Shown here: positions 1-7,765 of the stretch, in pieces
Position numbering within the stretch: the stretch's first letter is position 1
Layout: every line of letters starts with the position of its first letter
Source of the DNA: Hyphomicrobiaceae bacterium UBA2767
GTDB lineage: Bacteria > Pseudomonadota > Alphaproteobacteria > Rhizobiales > Methyloligellaceae
DNA: 17,968 bases
Assembly: GCA_002352635.1 (NCBI GenBank)
Contig: DEIT01000110.1
Location: 1 to 17,968 of the forward strand
Direction of reading: 5' to 3'
Made by a program: the position numbers and the translations under genes
Notes under the pieces: model-generated
What the model was told of the DNA's origin: nothing
Databases searched by the model: none
Seen by the model: only the letters and a program-made list of their open reading frames with translations

Positions 1-13
1 ACCTGTCTATGAC

Positions 14-37
14 GTCCGCTAAGTGCCAGAAGCGGAC
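14..37. repeat. Palindromic repeat, left edge
   Basis: A 7-bp perfect inverted repeat, GTCCGCT and AGCGGAC, is separated by 10 bases. The same core words recur in two palindromes at the right edge (17762-17787 and 17807-17835), so this looks like one copy of a dispersed intergenic palindrome family. It lies just past the last gene of the hydrogenase cluster. Function is unknown. Confidence 0.5.
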
Positions 38-47
38 ACGTTACGAT

Positions 48-96
48 CAGAAAACCAAGACATGGTCTGCAACCGATCCAAGAATCAGGTTTTCTG
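48..96 (-). terminator. Possible stem-loop downstream of the nickel permease
   Basis: CAGAAAACC at 48-56 and GGTTTTCTG at 88-96 form a perfect 9-bp inverted repeat around a 31-base loop. The loop itself contains a small AGAC/GTCT pairing. It lies 24 bases beyond the stop codon of the last gene of the cluster, where a transcript end is expected. The long loop and the lack of a T-tract make an intrinsic terminator uncertain. Confidence 0.25.
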
Positions 97-119
97 TTCG
101 CGAACTTTATCAAGTGCGC

Positions 120-845
120 TTACGAAAATATTTTTAAAGCCAATGCCGATTCATGGATCAGATCGAAGCCGAGCAACATCGTCACGCTCCCAATACCCGC
201 CTGGAGCGTCCGGTTAACCCAGGTTAGCCGGTGCGCCGTGTAGCTGAGAGGAATAGCGATGACCATGCTCAGTAGTGCCATTCCCGCAATCGATCCGAGA
301 CCGAACAAAAAAATATAAGCCAGACCCCAAAGGGGCGATTCCATCGCAACAGCCGTCAAGACGATAAGCGCCGCGGATCCGGCCATGCCATGCATCAGTC
401 CAATAAAGAGCGTGCGCCAGGGCAACCCCTCGGGATGCTCATGCGCGTGCGCGCTGATTTTGTGGGGATCTTGATCTTCCCGGTGGCTATGGGCATGGAA
501 ATGCAGTTTGCCGCCGCGATGGTTATGCGCATGGAAATGAACCCTGGTGCGCCACATCCGCCAGAGTACATTGGCGCCGAGGCCAACCAACATAAGACCG
601 ACGCAGAGCTCCAGCGCCGACGACCAGCGCTCGGTGACAACCCAGCTGAGACAAATGGCGCTTCCGGCCACAAGGAACAGGGTCAACGCATGCCCTATCC
701 CCCAGAAAGCACCATGGCGGGTCATGCCTGGCAAACCCGTCTGCCGGCTGGCAATGCTGGAAACCGCAGCCATATGGTCTGCCTCCAGCGCATGCTGCAT
801 ACCAATCAGAAAGCCCAGCCCGAAGATCGATGAAATCATTGCCAT
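120..845 (-). CDS. NicO/UreH-type nickel permease with His-rich loop
   Basis: This is a probable inner-membrane nickel transporter of 241 residues that would feed the hydrogenase maturation pathway. Residues 15-28 hold GMQHALEADHMAAV, the His/Asp-containing helix signature of NicO/UreH/NiCoT-like permeases. About six hydrophobic segments follow, with a second conserved stretch IGLMHGMAGSAAL in the second half. A cytoplasmic-type loop at about residues 102-140 is very rich in histidine (HFHAHNH, HFHAHSH, HAHEH), a typical metal-capture loop. The start is the ATG at 845, five bases after the hypB stop; an ATG at 839 is also possible. The open frame extends upstream to 989 over hypB, but that part is basic and non-hydrophobic and is unlikely to be translated. 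Position at the end of the hyp operon supports Ni uptake rather than Ni or Co export, although RcnA-like exporters share similar motifs. Confidence 0.85.
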   Translation of the reverse strand: MAMISSIFGLGFLIGMQHALEADHMAAVSSIASRQTGLPGMTRHGAFWGIGHALTLFLVAGSAICLSWVVTERWSSALELCVGLMLVGLGANVLWRMWRTRVHFHAHNHRGGKLHFHAHSHREDQDPHKISAHAHEHPEGLPWRTLFIGLMHGMAGSAALIVLTAVAMESPLWGLAYIFLFGLGSIAGMALLSMVIAIPLSYTAHRLTWVNRTLQAGIGSVTMLLGFDLIHESALALKIFS

Positions 846-850
846 GCCGC

Positions 851-1699
851 TTAAGCGAAAGCGCTTTCTTTCACTGATCGGCGGGCGTCGGCAACCCATT
901 GATACCAGGCGTCCAATCCTTCGCCGGTGCGCGCGGATAGCTGGAAAACAGTGATGCTTGGATTGACCGCTTTCGCATTCTCGATGCATTTTTCAACGTC
1001 GAAATCGACATGTTCGAGAAGATCGATTTTGTTGAGAATCATGATTTCCGCGCTCTGGAACATATGCGGATATTTGACCGGCTTGTCATCGCCTTCAGTT
1101 ACCGAGAGGATCACGACTTTGGCCTGCTCGCCAAGGTCGAAGAGCGCGGGGCAAACCAGATTTCCGACATTCTCGATCATGACGACCGAACCAATGCCGG
1201 GCTTGAGTTCCTGCAAACCCCGGGCGACCATATCGGCTTCCAGATGACACCCTGTACCGGTGTTGACTTGCACGACGGGGGCGCCGGCGGCCTTGATGCG
1301 TTCGCCATCGTTGGCGGTCGCCTGATCCCCTTCGACGACAAAGAAACTCTCGGCGTCCTTGCGGTCGACGATAGTACGCTCCAGCAGTGTCGTCTTGCCG
1401 GCGCCAGGTGAACTGACAAGATTGAGGGCGAGAATTTCACGCCCCGCAAACCAGGCCCGATTGCGCGCCGCCAGCTCGTCATTCTTTTGCAGCACCGCTT
1501 GTTCCAGGGTGAGAGTTCCCCCACCCGCATGCACATGATCATGGCTGTGGTCATGAGAGTGATCATGGTCATGACTATGGTCATGCCCGTGATCATGATG
1601 ATTGTGGTCCTGATGGGCTTCGATGTCGCTCTTCTTGCCCGTCTCCAGGTTGATCACCGTCGCCTTCGCTCCGTCAGAACACCCGCAGGTCGTACACAT
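851..1699 (-). CDS. hypB: HypB, nickel-binding GTPase for hydrogenase maturation
   Basis: HypB hydrolyses GTP and works with HypA to deliver nickel to the immature large subunit. The protein is 282 residues. It begins MCTTCGC, the N-terminal high-affinity nickel motif known from E. coli HypB (Cys2, Cys5, Cys7). Residues 29-57 contain about 15 histidines, mostly alternating with Asp, a nickel-storage stretch. The GTPase core shows the P-loop SPGAGKTT (97-104), a GCH metal site (TGTGCHLEAD), the G4 motif NKIDLL and a SARTGEG segment near the end. The ATG at 1699 is preceded by GGGAGGA and gives the canonical MCTTCGC start; the frame stays open upstream to 1786 but that part is not family-like. 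It lies 34 bases after hypA and 5 bases before the nickel permease. Confidence 0.96.
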   Translation of the reverse strand: MCTTCGCSDGAKATVINLETGKKSDIEAHQDHNHHDHGHDHSHDHDHSHDHSHDHVHAGGGTLTLEQAVLQKNDELAARNRAWFAGREILALNLVSSPGAGKTTLLERTIVDRKDAESFFVVEGDQATANDGERIKAAGAPVVQVNTGTGCHLEADMVARGLQELKPGIGSVVMIENVGNLVCPALFDLGEQAKVVILSVTEGDDKPVKYPHMFQSAEIMILNKIDLLEHVDFDVEKCIENAKAVNPSITVFQLSARTGEGLDAWYQWVADARRSVKESAFA

Positions 1700-1733
1700 G
1701 GCTTCCTCCCCAAATCCTGTTTTTTGCCGCGCG

Positions 1734-2090
1734 TTAGACTGCTGCGGTTTGTTGTATTGTCTCGGCAAACTCGAATTCCTTGACATTCAGCTCCTCGCCG
1801 GAGAGCCGCTCAAAATTTCGCGCGCCGCATGGGCATGGCTGATAAAGCGTCTGTTGTGTGAATTCGACGCCGCAATCCGAACAGCGAGCGCGCGCCGGCA
1901 CCTCCCGGATTTCAAGTGTCGCTCCTTCGACGACTGTGCCCTTGGCGACAACATCGAAGCAGAACCGGATGGCATCACTCATGACACCGGCCAGTTGCCC
2001 AATCTCCAGCGTCACGCGGGACACAGGTTTACCGAGGGCATGATCGGCGACAATGGCGACGATGTTCTGGGTAATCCCGAGTTCATGCAT
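1734..2090 (-). CDS. hypA: HypA, nickel metallochaperone
   Basis: HypA binds nickel through its N-terminal Met-His and docks with HypB for nickel insertion. The 118-residue protein starts MHELGITQN, matching the family MHEL start that supplies the nickel ligands. The zinc-binding part holds CSDCG and, further on, CPCG; the second pair is spaced C-x-C rather than the usual C-x-x-C. The start at 2090 is fixed by the MHEL motif; the frame is open to 2222 across the end of hypE, but that would add 44 non-family residues. Only one base separates the hypE stop from this ATG, so translation is likely coupled. Confidence 0.95.
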   Translation of the reverse strand: MHELGITQNIVAIVADHALGKPVSRVTLEIGQLAGVMSDAIRFCFDVVAKGTVVEGATLEIREVPARARCSDCGVEFTQQTLYQPCPCGARNFERLSGEELNVKEFEFAETIQQTAAV

Positions 2091-2091
2091 G

Positions 2092-3174
2092 TCAGCAAAT
2101 CCTCGGCAGTTGCTCGCCGACCAGCATGTCGACGATCCGCCGCCCTCCGAAAACCGTCTCCATAACGACCCGGCCGGGCCGCTCGGCGACGGCACGCCCG
2201 ATCGCGACCGATCCACGTCCATGTTTATGGGCGTTCATGGCCGCCAGCGCCTTGTCGGCATCTTCCTCGGCCACCGCGCAGACCAATTTGCCCTCATTGG
2301 CGAGATAAAGCGGGTCAAGCCCAAGAATTTCACAGAAGCCTTTGACCTCGTCGCGGATCGGCGTCTTGTCTTCCTGAATCTGGATTCCAACCTCCGACGC
2401 CTCAGCAACTTCATTCAACACCGTCGCCAGACCGCCCCGCGTCGCGTCGCGCACGAAACGGACAGACGAGCACGCATCGAGCAAGCTGTGGATCAGGTCA
2501 TGCAACGCCGCGCAATCACTCTCGATCGGTGTCGAGAGCGCCATATCGCCGCGCGCATTCAGGATCGCCGCGCCATGATCCCCAAGTACGCCGTTGACCA
2601 GGAAAACGTCTCCGGACTCTACATTCGAAGCAGCCAGGTCGATGCCCGTCCGGATAACGCCAACCCCGGTGGTATTGAGGAAAAGTTTGTCGCAGGCGCC
2701 CCTGTCGACCACTTTCGTATCGCCGGTTACAATCTGAACCCCGGCGTCATTGGCCGCATCGGCCATGGACCGGGCAATCTTTCTCAGCGTATCGACCTCG
2801 ACGCCTTCTTCGATGATTGCACCGCAGCTGAGGTAGAGCGGCACAGCACCGCCAACGGCAAGATCATTGATCGTCCCGCACACGGCAAGCTTGCCTATGT
2901 CGCCACCAGGGAAAAACAGCGGCGACACGACATAGGAATCGGTCGTAAAGGCGAGCCGGTCGCCGTGACCCGCGAGATCGGCGAGATAGAAGCGGGCCTG
3001 ATCCTCCAGAGGGGCCAGCGACGGATTGTCAAAGGCGCTGACAAAGACATCGTCGATTAGATCGCGCATGGCCTTGCCGCCACCGCCATGAGCCAACGTT
3101 ACGGTCGGCACATTGATCCTGTCGCGCCGACGTCGCCGCGTGGTCCCGTTTTCCGCTGTCTCCAGATTGGTCAT
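2092..3174 (-). CDS. hypE: HypE, carbamoyl dehydratase (cyanide-ligand synthesis)
   Basis: HypE accepts the carbamoyl group from HypF on its C-terminal cysteine and dehydrates it with ATP to a thiocyanate. It then hands cyanide to the iron held by HypC-HypD. The protein is 360 residues in this reading. The N-terminal AHGGGGKAMRDL is the PurM/AIR-synthase-like ATP-binding segment, and the very end reads PRIC, the exact family terminus with the acceptor cysteine. The ATG at 3174 overlaps the hypD stop as ATGA, which supports coupled translation. The roughly 25 residues before the conserved start are unusually rich in arginine; a GTG at 3111 with AGGA upstream is an alternative start. Confidence 0.96.
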   Translation of the reverse strand: MTNLETAENGTTRRRRRDRINVPTVTLAHGGGGKAMRDLIDDVFVSAFDNPSLAPLEDQARFYLADLAGHGDRLAFTTDSYVVSPLFFPGGDIGKLAVCGTINDLAVGGAVPLYLSCGAIIEEGVEVDTLRKIARSMADAANDAGVQIVTGDTKVVDRGACDKLFLNTTGVGVIRTGIDLAASNVESGDVFLVNGVLGDHGAAILNARGDMALSTPIESDCAALHDLIHSLLDACSSVRFVRDATRGGLATVLNEVAEASEVGIQIQEDKTPIRDEVKGFCEILGLDPLYLANEGKLVCAVAEEDADKALAAMNAHKHGRGSVAIGRAVAERPGRVVMETVFGGRRIVDMLVGEQLPRIC

Positions 3175-4310
3175 GCCGCGTCCGTCGTCTCGTGAATCTT
3201 CTCGATATCGCCATACTGATAGTAGGCGGCGCAGGCGCCTTCCGATGAGACCATTAGAGCGCCGAGAGGCGTTTCAGGCTTGCAGGCTCTGCCAAAGACC
3301 TTGCAGTCCCAAGGCTTGATTACGCCTTTGAGGACTTCGCCACACTGGCAAGATTTGGGGTCCGCGATCTTGATTGCCGGCACGCTGAATTTTTTCTCTG
3401 CGTCATAGGCGGCATAGGCGTCGCGAACACGCACGCCGGAATGGTCGATCGAGCCCAGCCCTCGCCACTCGAAGAACTCTCGGAGCTGAAAGACCTTGGA
3501 AACTGACTCGAGCGCGACATTGTTGCCGTCGTCGGGAACAATGCGGTTGTACTGATTTTCAATCTCGGCACGGCCTTCCGCGATCTGCTTCAGCACCATC
3601 CAGACGGAATGGAGAACGTCCAGAGGTTCAAAGCCGGCAACGACCAGGGGCCGCTTATAGTGCTCGGAAATGAAGCGGTAAGGGTCCGTTCCGATCACCA
3701 TGCTCACATGGCCGGGGCCCAAAAAGCCGTCGAGCTGGAGATCGGGCGAGTCCAATATCGCCTTGATGGTCGGGATGATGGTGATGTGGTTGCAGAAGAG
3801 CGAAAAATTGCTGATGCCGTCAGCTTCACCCTGAAGGATCGTCAGTGCGGTTGAAGGCATCGTCGTCTCGAAGCCGAGACCGAAAAAGACCACTTCCTTT
3901 TCCGGGTTTTGCCGGGCCAGTTCCAGGGCGTCGAGCGGCGAATACACCATCCGCACATCCGCGCCTTCTGCTCTCGCCTGCATCAGGCTTTTGCGCGAAC
4001 CGGGAACTCGCATCGCATCACCAAAGGTGGTGAAAATCATGTTGGGCATTTCCGCGAGCGCAACGCAATCGTCAACCCGGCCCATCGGCAATACGCAGAC
4101 CGGACAGCCCGGACCATGGATCAGTTCGATGGCGTCGGGGAGGATGGTCTCTATGCCGTATTTGAAAATCGAGTGGGTGTGTCCGCCGCACACCTCCATG
4201 ATCGAGATTGGCCGATCCCGTTCCGATGCGATCGCCGCAACGATCTTATCGATTTCGCGCAAAAGAAATTTGGCCTTCTCAGGATCGCGAAACTCATCGA
4301 CATATTTCAT
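3171..4310 (-). CDS. hypD: HypD, Fe-S scaffold for Fe(CN)2CO assembly
   Basis: HypD forms a complex with HypC on which the Fe(CN)2CO group is built. The protein is 379 residues, the usual length. Active-site cysteines fall at 41 (EVCGGHTHS) and at 69 and 72 (GPGCPVC), the same numbering as in E. coli HypD. Other family blocks are GLGFETT, FCNHI and FLGPGHVS. The C-terminal part carries the [4Fe-4S] cysteines (CQCGE, DCKVFGRAC and a final GAC). The ATG at 4310 overlaps the stop of the SIS gene as ATGA and has GAGGAAA before it. The end overlaps hypE in the same way. Confidence 0.97.
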   Translation of the reverse strand: MKYVDEFRDPEKAKFLLREIDKIVAAIASERDRPISIMEVCGGHTHSIFKYGIETILPDAIELIHGPGCPVCVLPMGRVDDCVALAEMPNMIFTTFGDAMRVPGSRKSLMQARAEGADVRMVYSPLDALELARQNPEKEVVFFGLGFETTMPSTALTILQGEADGISNFSLFCNHITIIPTIKAILDSPDLQLDGFLGPGHVSMVIGTDPYRFISEHYKRPLVVAGFEPLDVLHSVWMVLKQIAEGRAEIENQYNRIVPDDGNNVALESVSKVFQLREFFEWRGLGSIDHSGVRVRDAYAAYDAEKKFSVPAIKIADPKSCQCGEVLKGVIKPWDCKVFGRACKPETPLGALMVSSEGACAAYYQYGDIEKIHETTDAA

Positions 4311-5008
4311 GGATTTCCTCCTTGCGTCTCCGTACCCGGAACACTCAAATTGCCGCGGTCATCGGCAAGCAACGTGTGAACCAGATCCCAGAGGATGTGA
4401 TAGATGGTGACGTGGCATTCCTGGATGCGATGGATGCTGTCGGTATCGACAACAAGGCAATGATCAAGACCGATCTTGGCCATTTCCCCACCGCTCCCGC
4501 CGGCAAGACCGACGGTCACCAGACCCATCTCTTTTGCCTTTCGGAATGCCCTTACGAGATTGTCGGAGTTCCCGGATGTCGAGAGGCCGATCAGCCCGTC
4601 ACCCTTCCGCCCTTGAGCGACAATCTGGCGAACGAACACATGCTCAAATCCGATATCATTCGCGACCGCCGTCATCATGGTCCGGTCGCAAGTCAGATCG
4701 ATAGCCGTCAAGGCTGGACGCCCCGCCGTTACCGGGTGCAAAAATTCCACTGCAATATGCGATGCGTCACAACTTGAACCGCCATTGCCCATGGCGAAAA
4801 GGCGGCTATTGGCTCGATAAACATCAGCGATGCCGCCTGCCGCGTCGACAACAGCCTGGCCATGCTCTTCGAAAAATTGACCGAGCATCTGCAAATGGTG
4901 TTCGGCTTTTTGACGGACAGACTCCACCAGCGCCTCATTCATGGTCGAAGCGTCCTGCTTCTTGCCATGAAGGAAGGGATAGAGGTCCTTGAGTTTATCG
5001 TCCGTCAT
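4307..5008 (-). CDS. GmhA-like SIS-domain phosphosugar-isomerase homologue
   Basis: The 233-residue protein has a single SIS (sugar isomerase) domain. Its core motif GNGGSSCDASH resembles the GmhA/DiaA sedoheptulose-7-phosphate isomerase signature, and STSGNSDNLVRA is the phosphosugar-binding loop. The first 50 or so residues are predicted helical. It is translationally coupled to hypD by an ATGA overlap and lies 14 bases after hypC, inside the maturation operon, where no sugar chemistry is known. SIS genes recur at this position in group 1h hydrogenase clusters, as far as I recall. Its role is unknown: a small-molecule sensor or a supplier for CO/CN ligand chemistry are only guesses. The start is the ATG at 5008, with AGGA upstream, rather than the TTG at 5011. 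Confidence 0.88.
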   Translation of the reverse strand: MTDDKLKDLYPFLHGKKQDASTMNEALVESVRQKAEHHLQMLGQFFEEHGQAVVDAAGGIADVYRANSRLFAMGNGGSSCDASHIAVEFLHPVTAGRPALTAIDLTCDRTMMTAVANDIGFEHVFVRQIVAQGRKGDGLIGLSTSGNSDNLVRAFRKAKEMGLVTVGLAGGSGGEMAKIGLDHCLVVDTDSIHRIQECHVTIYHILWDLVHTLLADDRGNLSVPGTETQGGNP

Positions 5009-5022
5009 CAAGTTTTCCTGAG

Positions 5023-5319
5023 CTAAGACGCTTTGCCTAACGCTTCAGCGGAGGCGCGCATGGCCGCGAGTTCGTCCTGAACCTCGCCCAGCTGTTCCAG
5101 AATTTTCAACGTTTCAGCGGCTTCCGCCTCATCGATACGGCTCATGGCGAAGCCCACATGCACCAGCACCCAATCGCCGACACAGTCCGCGACCGGATGT
5201 TCTTCATTGACGATGCATGCGAGATTGACCTCGCGCTTGACGCCACTCACATCGACAAGACCGAGCTTTCGCGTCTTGTCTGTAATCTCAACTATCTGGC
5301 CGGGTATCCCGAGACACAT
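5023..5319 (-). CDS. hypC: HypC, hydrogenase maturation chaperone
   Basis: HypC partners HypD in Fe(CN)2CO assembly and carries the iron group to the large-subunit precursor. The 98-residue protein starts MCLGIPGQIVEI, the canonical start in which Cys2 is the essential iron ligand. The conserved DWVLVHVGFAM contains the family histidine. The start at 5319 has an excellent GGAGGA ribosome site, 13 bases after the hypF stop. The frame runs open upstream into hypF to 5487, but HypC function needs Cys2 exposed, so the longer product is very unlikely. The C-terminal tail of about 25 residues is helical. Confidence 0.96.
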   Translation of the reverse strand: MCLGIPGQIVEITDKTRKLGLVDVSGVKREVNLACIVNEEHPVADCVGDWVLVHVGFAMSRIDEAEAAETLKILEQLGEVQDELAAMRASAEALGKAS

Positions 5320-5332
5320 GGCGTCCTCCAAT

Positions 5333-7765
5333 TCATTCTTTTTCGCCGGGCTCGCTGCCCGTTTTTTCAGATTTGATAGCTTGAGCTGCTGCAATAGCTG
5401 CCTGCCCCAAGGCAATTCCGCCGTCATTTGCAGGGACATGCGCATGCAGTAGAGGTCTAACTCCCTGCTCCTCGAGGCGTTCGACAACGGCTTCCGTCAA
5501 AATTCTGTTCTGGAAACAGCCGCCCGACAGGACCACCGTTGCTACAGGCGTCTCACGTTCCATGCTGGCACCGGCCAGATTTGAAACCATCTGGCAGATT
5601 GCTTTTGCCAGCCCCTTGTGGAACCGGGCGGCCATGACAGATTTGGGCGTATTTAAAATGAGATCGCCAAGCACCGCCTGCCACATGGCATGAGGTTCGA
5701 TATAGGGCATGCCCGTGCCGTCGAGCTTGGGAACCGCAAATGGATAGGCTGACTCTTCGTTCTTGCTCGCGAGGGTATCGGGGCAGGTAATTGCCTCAAG
5801 TTCCATGGCGCCCTGCCCTTCAAACAGCGCCGTGTCACGGGCCAGCCCAATCGCCGCCGCGAAAGCGTCAAATAACCGGCCACAAGAGCTGGCGAGCGGG
5901 GCATTGACGCCCTGGGAAAGCATGCGGTCGAGGGTCGCGCGCGGCTTGGCGGACAGGTAGGCGAATAGCTCCAGCGCGGAGAAATTCATGGCAAAACGGT
6001 CCCAGCCCATTTCCGCCATCAGGTGGGCATAAATATTGCGCCAGGGTTCGCGCACCGCCTGCGCACCGCCGAGCATCGCTACCGGCTTGAAAGTCCCCAA
6101 ACGCTCATAGCCGGTATAGTCGGCCAACAGGAACTCACCGCCCCAGATCGTGCCGTCGTCGCTATAACCAACGCCGTCAAGGGCAACACCGAGGACCGGC
6201 GCGGCATCGAGAGGCACGTTATTCTCCGCAAGAGAGCTCGCGATATGCGCATGGTGGTGCTGGGTCAGGACGAGCGGAATTTGATCGCGCTCAGCCGTTT
6301 CCTTCGCAAGCTTCGTTGAGAGATATTCCGGATGCTTGTCCGCCGCCAGAAGCTTTGGGCGATGATCGAACATCCGCGCGAAAAGGTTCAAATTCTTCTG
6401 ATAATCATCAAAGGTCCGTACATCTTCCAAATCTCCTTGATGCTGGGAAAGTATGGCGCTGCCATCCTTGATCAGACAGAAGGTGGACTTGAGCTCGCCA
6501 CCATAGGCGACCAGGTCGGGAGCGTCCTCAAATCCCCTTGGAAGAGCGATGGCACCGGGCGCATATCCGCGCGCGCGGCGAAGGAGCCTCGGGCGCCCGG
6601 CCATAACCTGAACGAGCGAGTCATCGACCCTGTTTGCGATCTCACGGTTATGAAACAGCGCATAACCGGCGACATCCGCCAATCTCTCCCGGACCTCGTC
6701 GTCATTTATTAGTTGAGGCTGATCGGAGAGGTTGCCGCTGGTCATGACAATGGGGCGATTCATTCGCCTCATGATGAGAACATGGAGGGGCGCATAAGGC
6801 AGCATAAAGCCCAATGTGCCGAGCCGCGGGGCAACTGTTTCAGGAAGCTGTTCAGCTCCGTTCTGGCGCAGCAGGACGATTGGCGCTTCCGGGCATTGAA
6901 GCAATGCCGTTTCCTCGTCGCTGACAGCGCAAAAGCGTTTGACTACATCGAGATCGCGCGCCATCAATGCAAAGGGTTTTCCATACCGCTGCTTGCCCTT
7001 GCGCAACCGGGCCACGGCGTCGCCATTTGTTGCGTCGCAGGCGAGGTGAAATCCACCAAGCCCCTTGATCGCGACGATCTCGCCCTTCTGAATAAGGCCC
7101 ATGATTGCGTCGACATCGTCGAGCATGGAATGCTGATCGAAGGAGACAGCCCGCCCATCCAGACGCTCCAGCGTGGCCTTGGGTCCGCAGATATGACAGG
7201 CTATCGGCTGGGCGTGGAAGCGCCGGTCCGATGGGTTTTCATATTCACCCCTGCACTCTTCGCATAGTGCAAAAGAGGACATCGTCGTCTGGGCGCGGTC
7301 ATAGGGAACACCCTCGATAATCGACAAGCGCGGACCACAATGGGTGCAATTGGTGAAGGGGTAGCGAAATCTGCGCTCAAAGGGCGACAGGGTTTCTTCG
7401 CGGCAGGCGTCGCAAAGCGCCGCGTCGGGCGCAATGTGGGTGTTCGCGCCACCACCTGCACTGTCGACAATTGCAAATCTCTCTTCGGGTACGCACCCAT
7501 CGAATTGACTACACTCGATGCTGTCTATGCGCGACAGAGGCGGCGTTTCTGTTTCCAGCCGATGACGGAAAGTCTCCAGTGCTTCGGCGCTGCCAGCAGC
7601 CTCGATCAAAACGCCGGACGCATCGTTGCGCACGGTGCCGCTTAGACCGCAATCATGGGCAATACGCCACACCGTGGGCCGGAAACCGACACCCTGAACG
7701 GTACCGCGCACGCGGATCGCGACGGTTTCGCGTTTGTCTTCTATTGGTGCCGCGCTCAGGCTCAT
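5333..7765 (-). CDS. hypF: HypF, carbamoyltransferase
   Basis: HypF uses carbamoyl phosphate and ATP to place a carbamoyl group on the C-terminal Cys of HypE, the first step to the cyanide ligands. The protein is 810 residues. Domains in order: acylphosphatase (about 10-95, with GTVQGVGFRP and the catalytic Asn in RNDASG), a zinc-finger part with four C-x-x-C pairs (about 118-193), a YrdC-like domain (about 205-390) and a Kae1-like domain (about 400-790) with HHHAH and SGGCFQNRIL. The ATG at 7765 overlaps the stop of the NHL gene as ATGA, with GGAG/AGAAGG just upstream. An in-frame GTG at 7780 would add five residues and is less likely. Confidence 0.97.
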   Translation of the reverse strand: MSLSAAPIEDKRETVAIRVRGTVQGVGFRPTVWRIAHDCGLSGTVRNDASGVLIEAAGSAEALETFRHRLETETPPLSRIDSIECSQFDGCVPEERFAIVDSAGGGANTHIAPDAALCDACREETLSPFERRFRYPFTNCTHCGPRLSIIEGVPYDRAQTTMSSFALCEECRGEYENPSDRRFHAQPIACHICGPKATLERLDGRAVSFDQHSMLDDVDAIMGLIQKGEIVAIKGLGGFHLACDATNGDAVARLRKGKQRYGKPFALMARDLDVVKRFCAVSDEETALLQCPEAPIVLLRQNGAEQLPETVAPRLGTLGFMLPYAPLHVLIMRRMNRPIVMTSGNLSDQPQLINDDEVRERLADVAGYALFHNREIANRVDDSLVQVMAGRPRLLRRARGYAPGAIALPRGFEDAPDLVAYGGELKSTFCLIKDGSAILSQHQGDLEDVRTFDDYQKNLNLFARMFDHRPKLLAADKHPEYLSTKLAKETAERDQIPLVLTQHHHAHIASSLAENNVPLDAAPVLGVALDGVGYSDDGTIWGGEFLLADYTGYERLGTFKPVAMLGGAQAVREPWRNIYAHLMAEMGWDRFAMNFSALELFAYLSAKPRATLDRMLSQGVNAPLASSCGRLFDAFAAAIGLARDTALFEGQGAMELEAITCPDTLASKNEESAYPFAVPKLDGTGMPYIEPHAMWQAVLGDLILNTPKSVMAARFHKGLAKAICQMVSNLAGASMERETPVATVVLSGGCFQNRILTEAVVERLEEQGVRPLLHAHVPANDGGIALGQAAIAAAQAIKSEKTGSEPGEKE

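Noticed and set aside
1560..1620. Short direct repeats (CATGATCATGGTCATG-like) as a CRISPR or tandem repeat element
   Set aside because: They encode the His-Asp tract of HypB in frame; there are no spacers or cas genes.
1487..1783. Met- and Val-rich plus-strand frame that looks like a membrane protein
   Set aside because: It is the reverse complement of the His-Asp repeats of HypB, where CAT/GAC codons read as ATG and GTC on the other strand.
2053..3060. A 335-codon open frame on the plus strand
   Set aside because: It is fully antisense to hypE, has no family motif and is a product of the codon bias of the real gene. The other long plus-strand frames (for example over the Rieske, hhyL and hhyS genes) are rejected for the same reason.
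5320..5487. Extended HypC starting inside hypF
   Set aside because: HypC needs Cys2 at its mature N-terminus, and MCLGIPG at 5319 has an excellent ribosome site. The extension is the out-of-frame tail of hypF.
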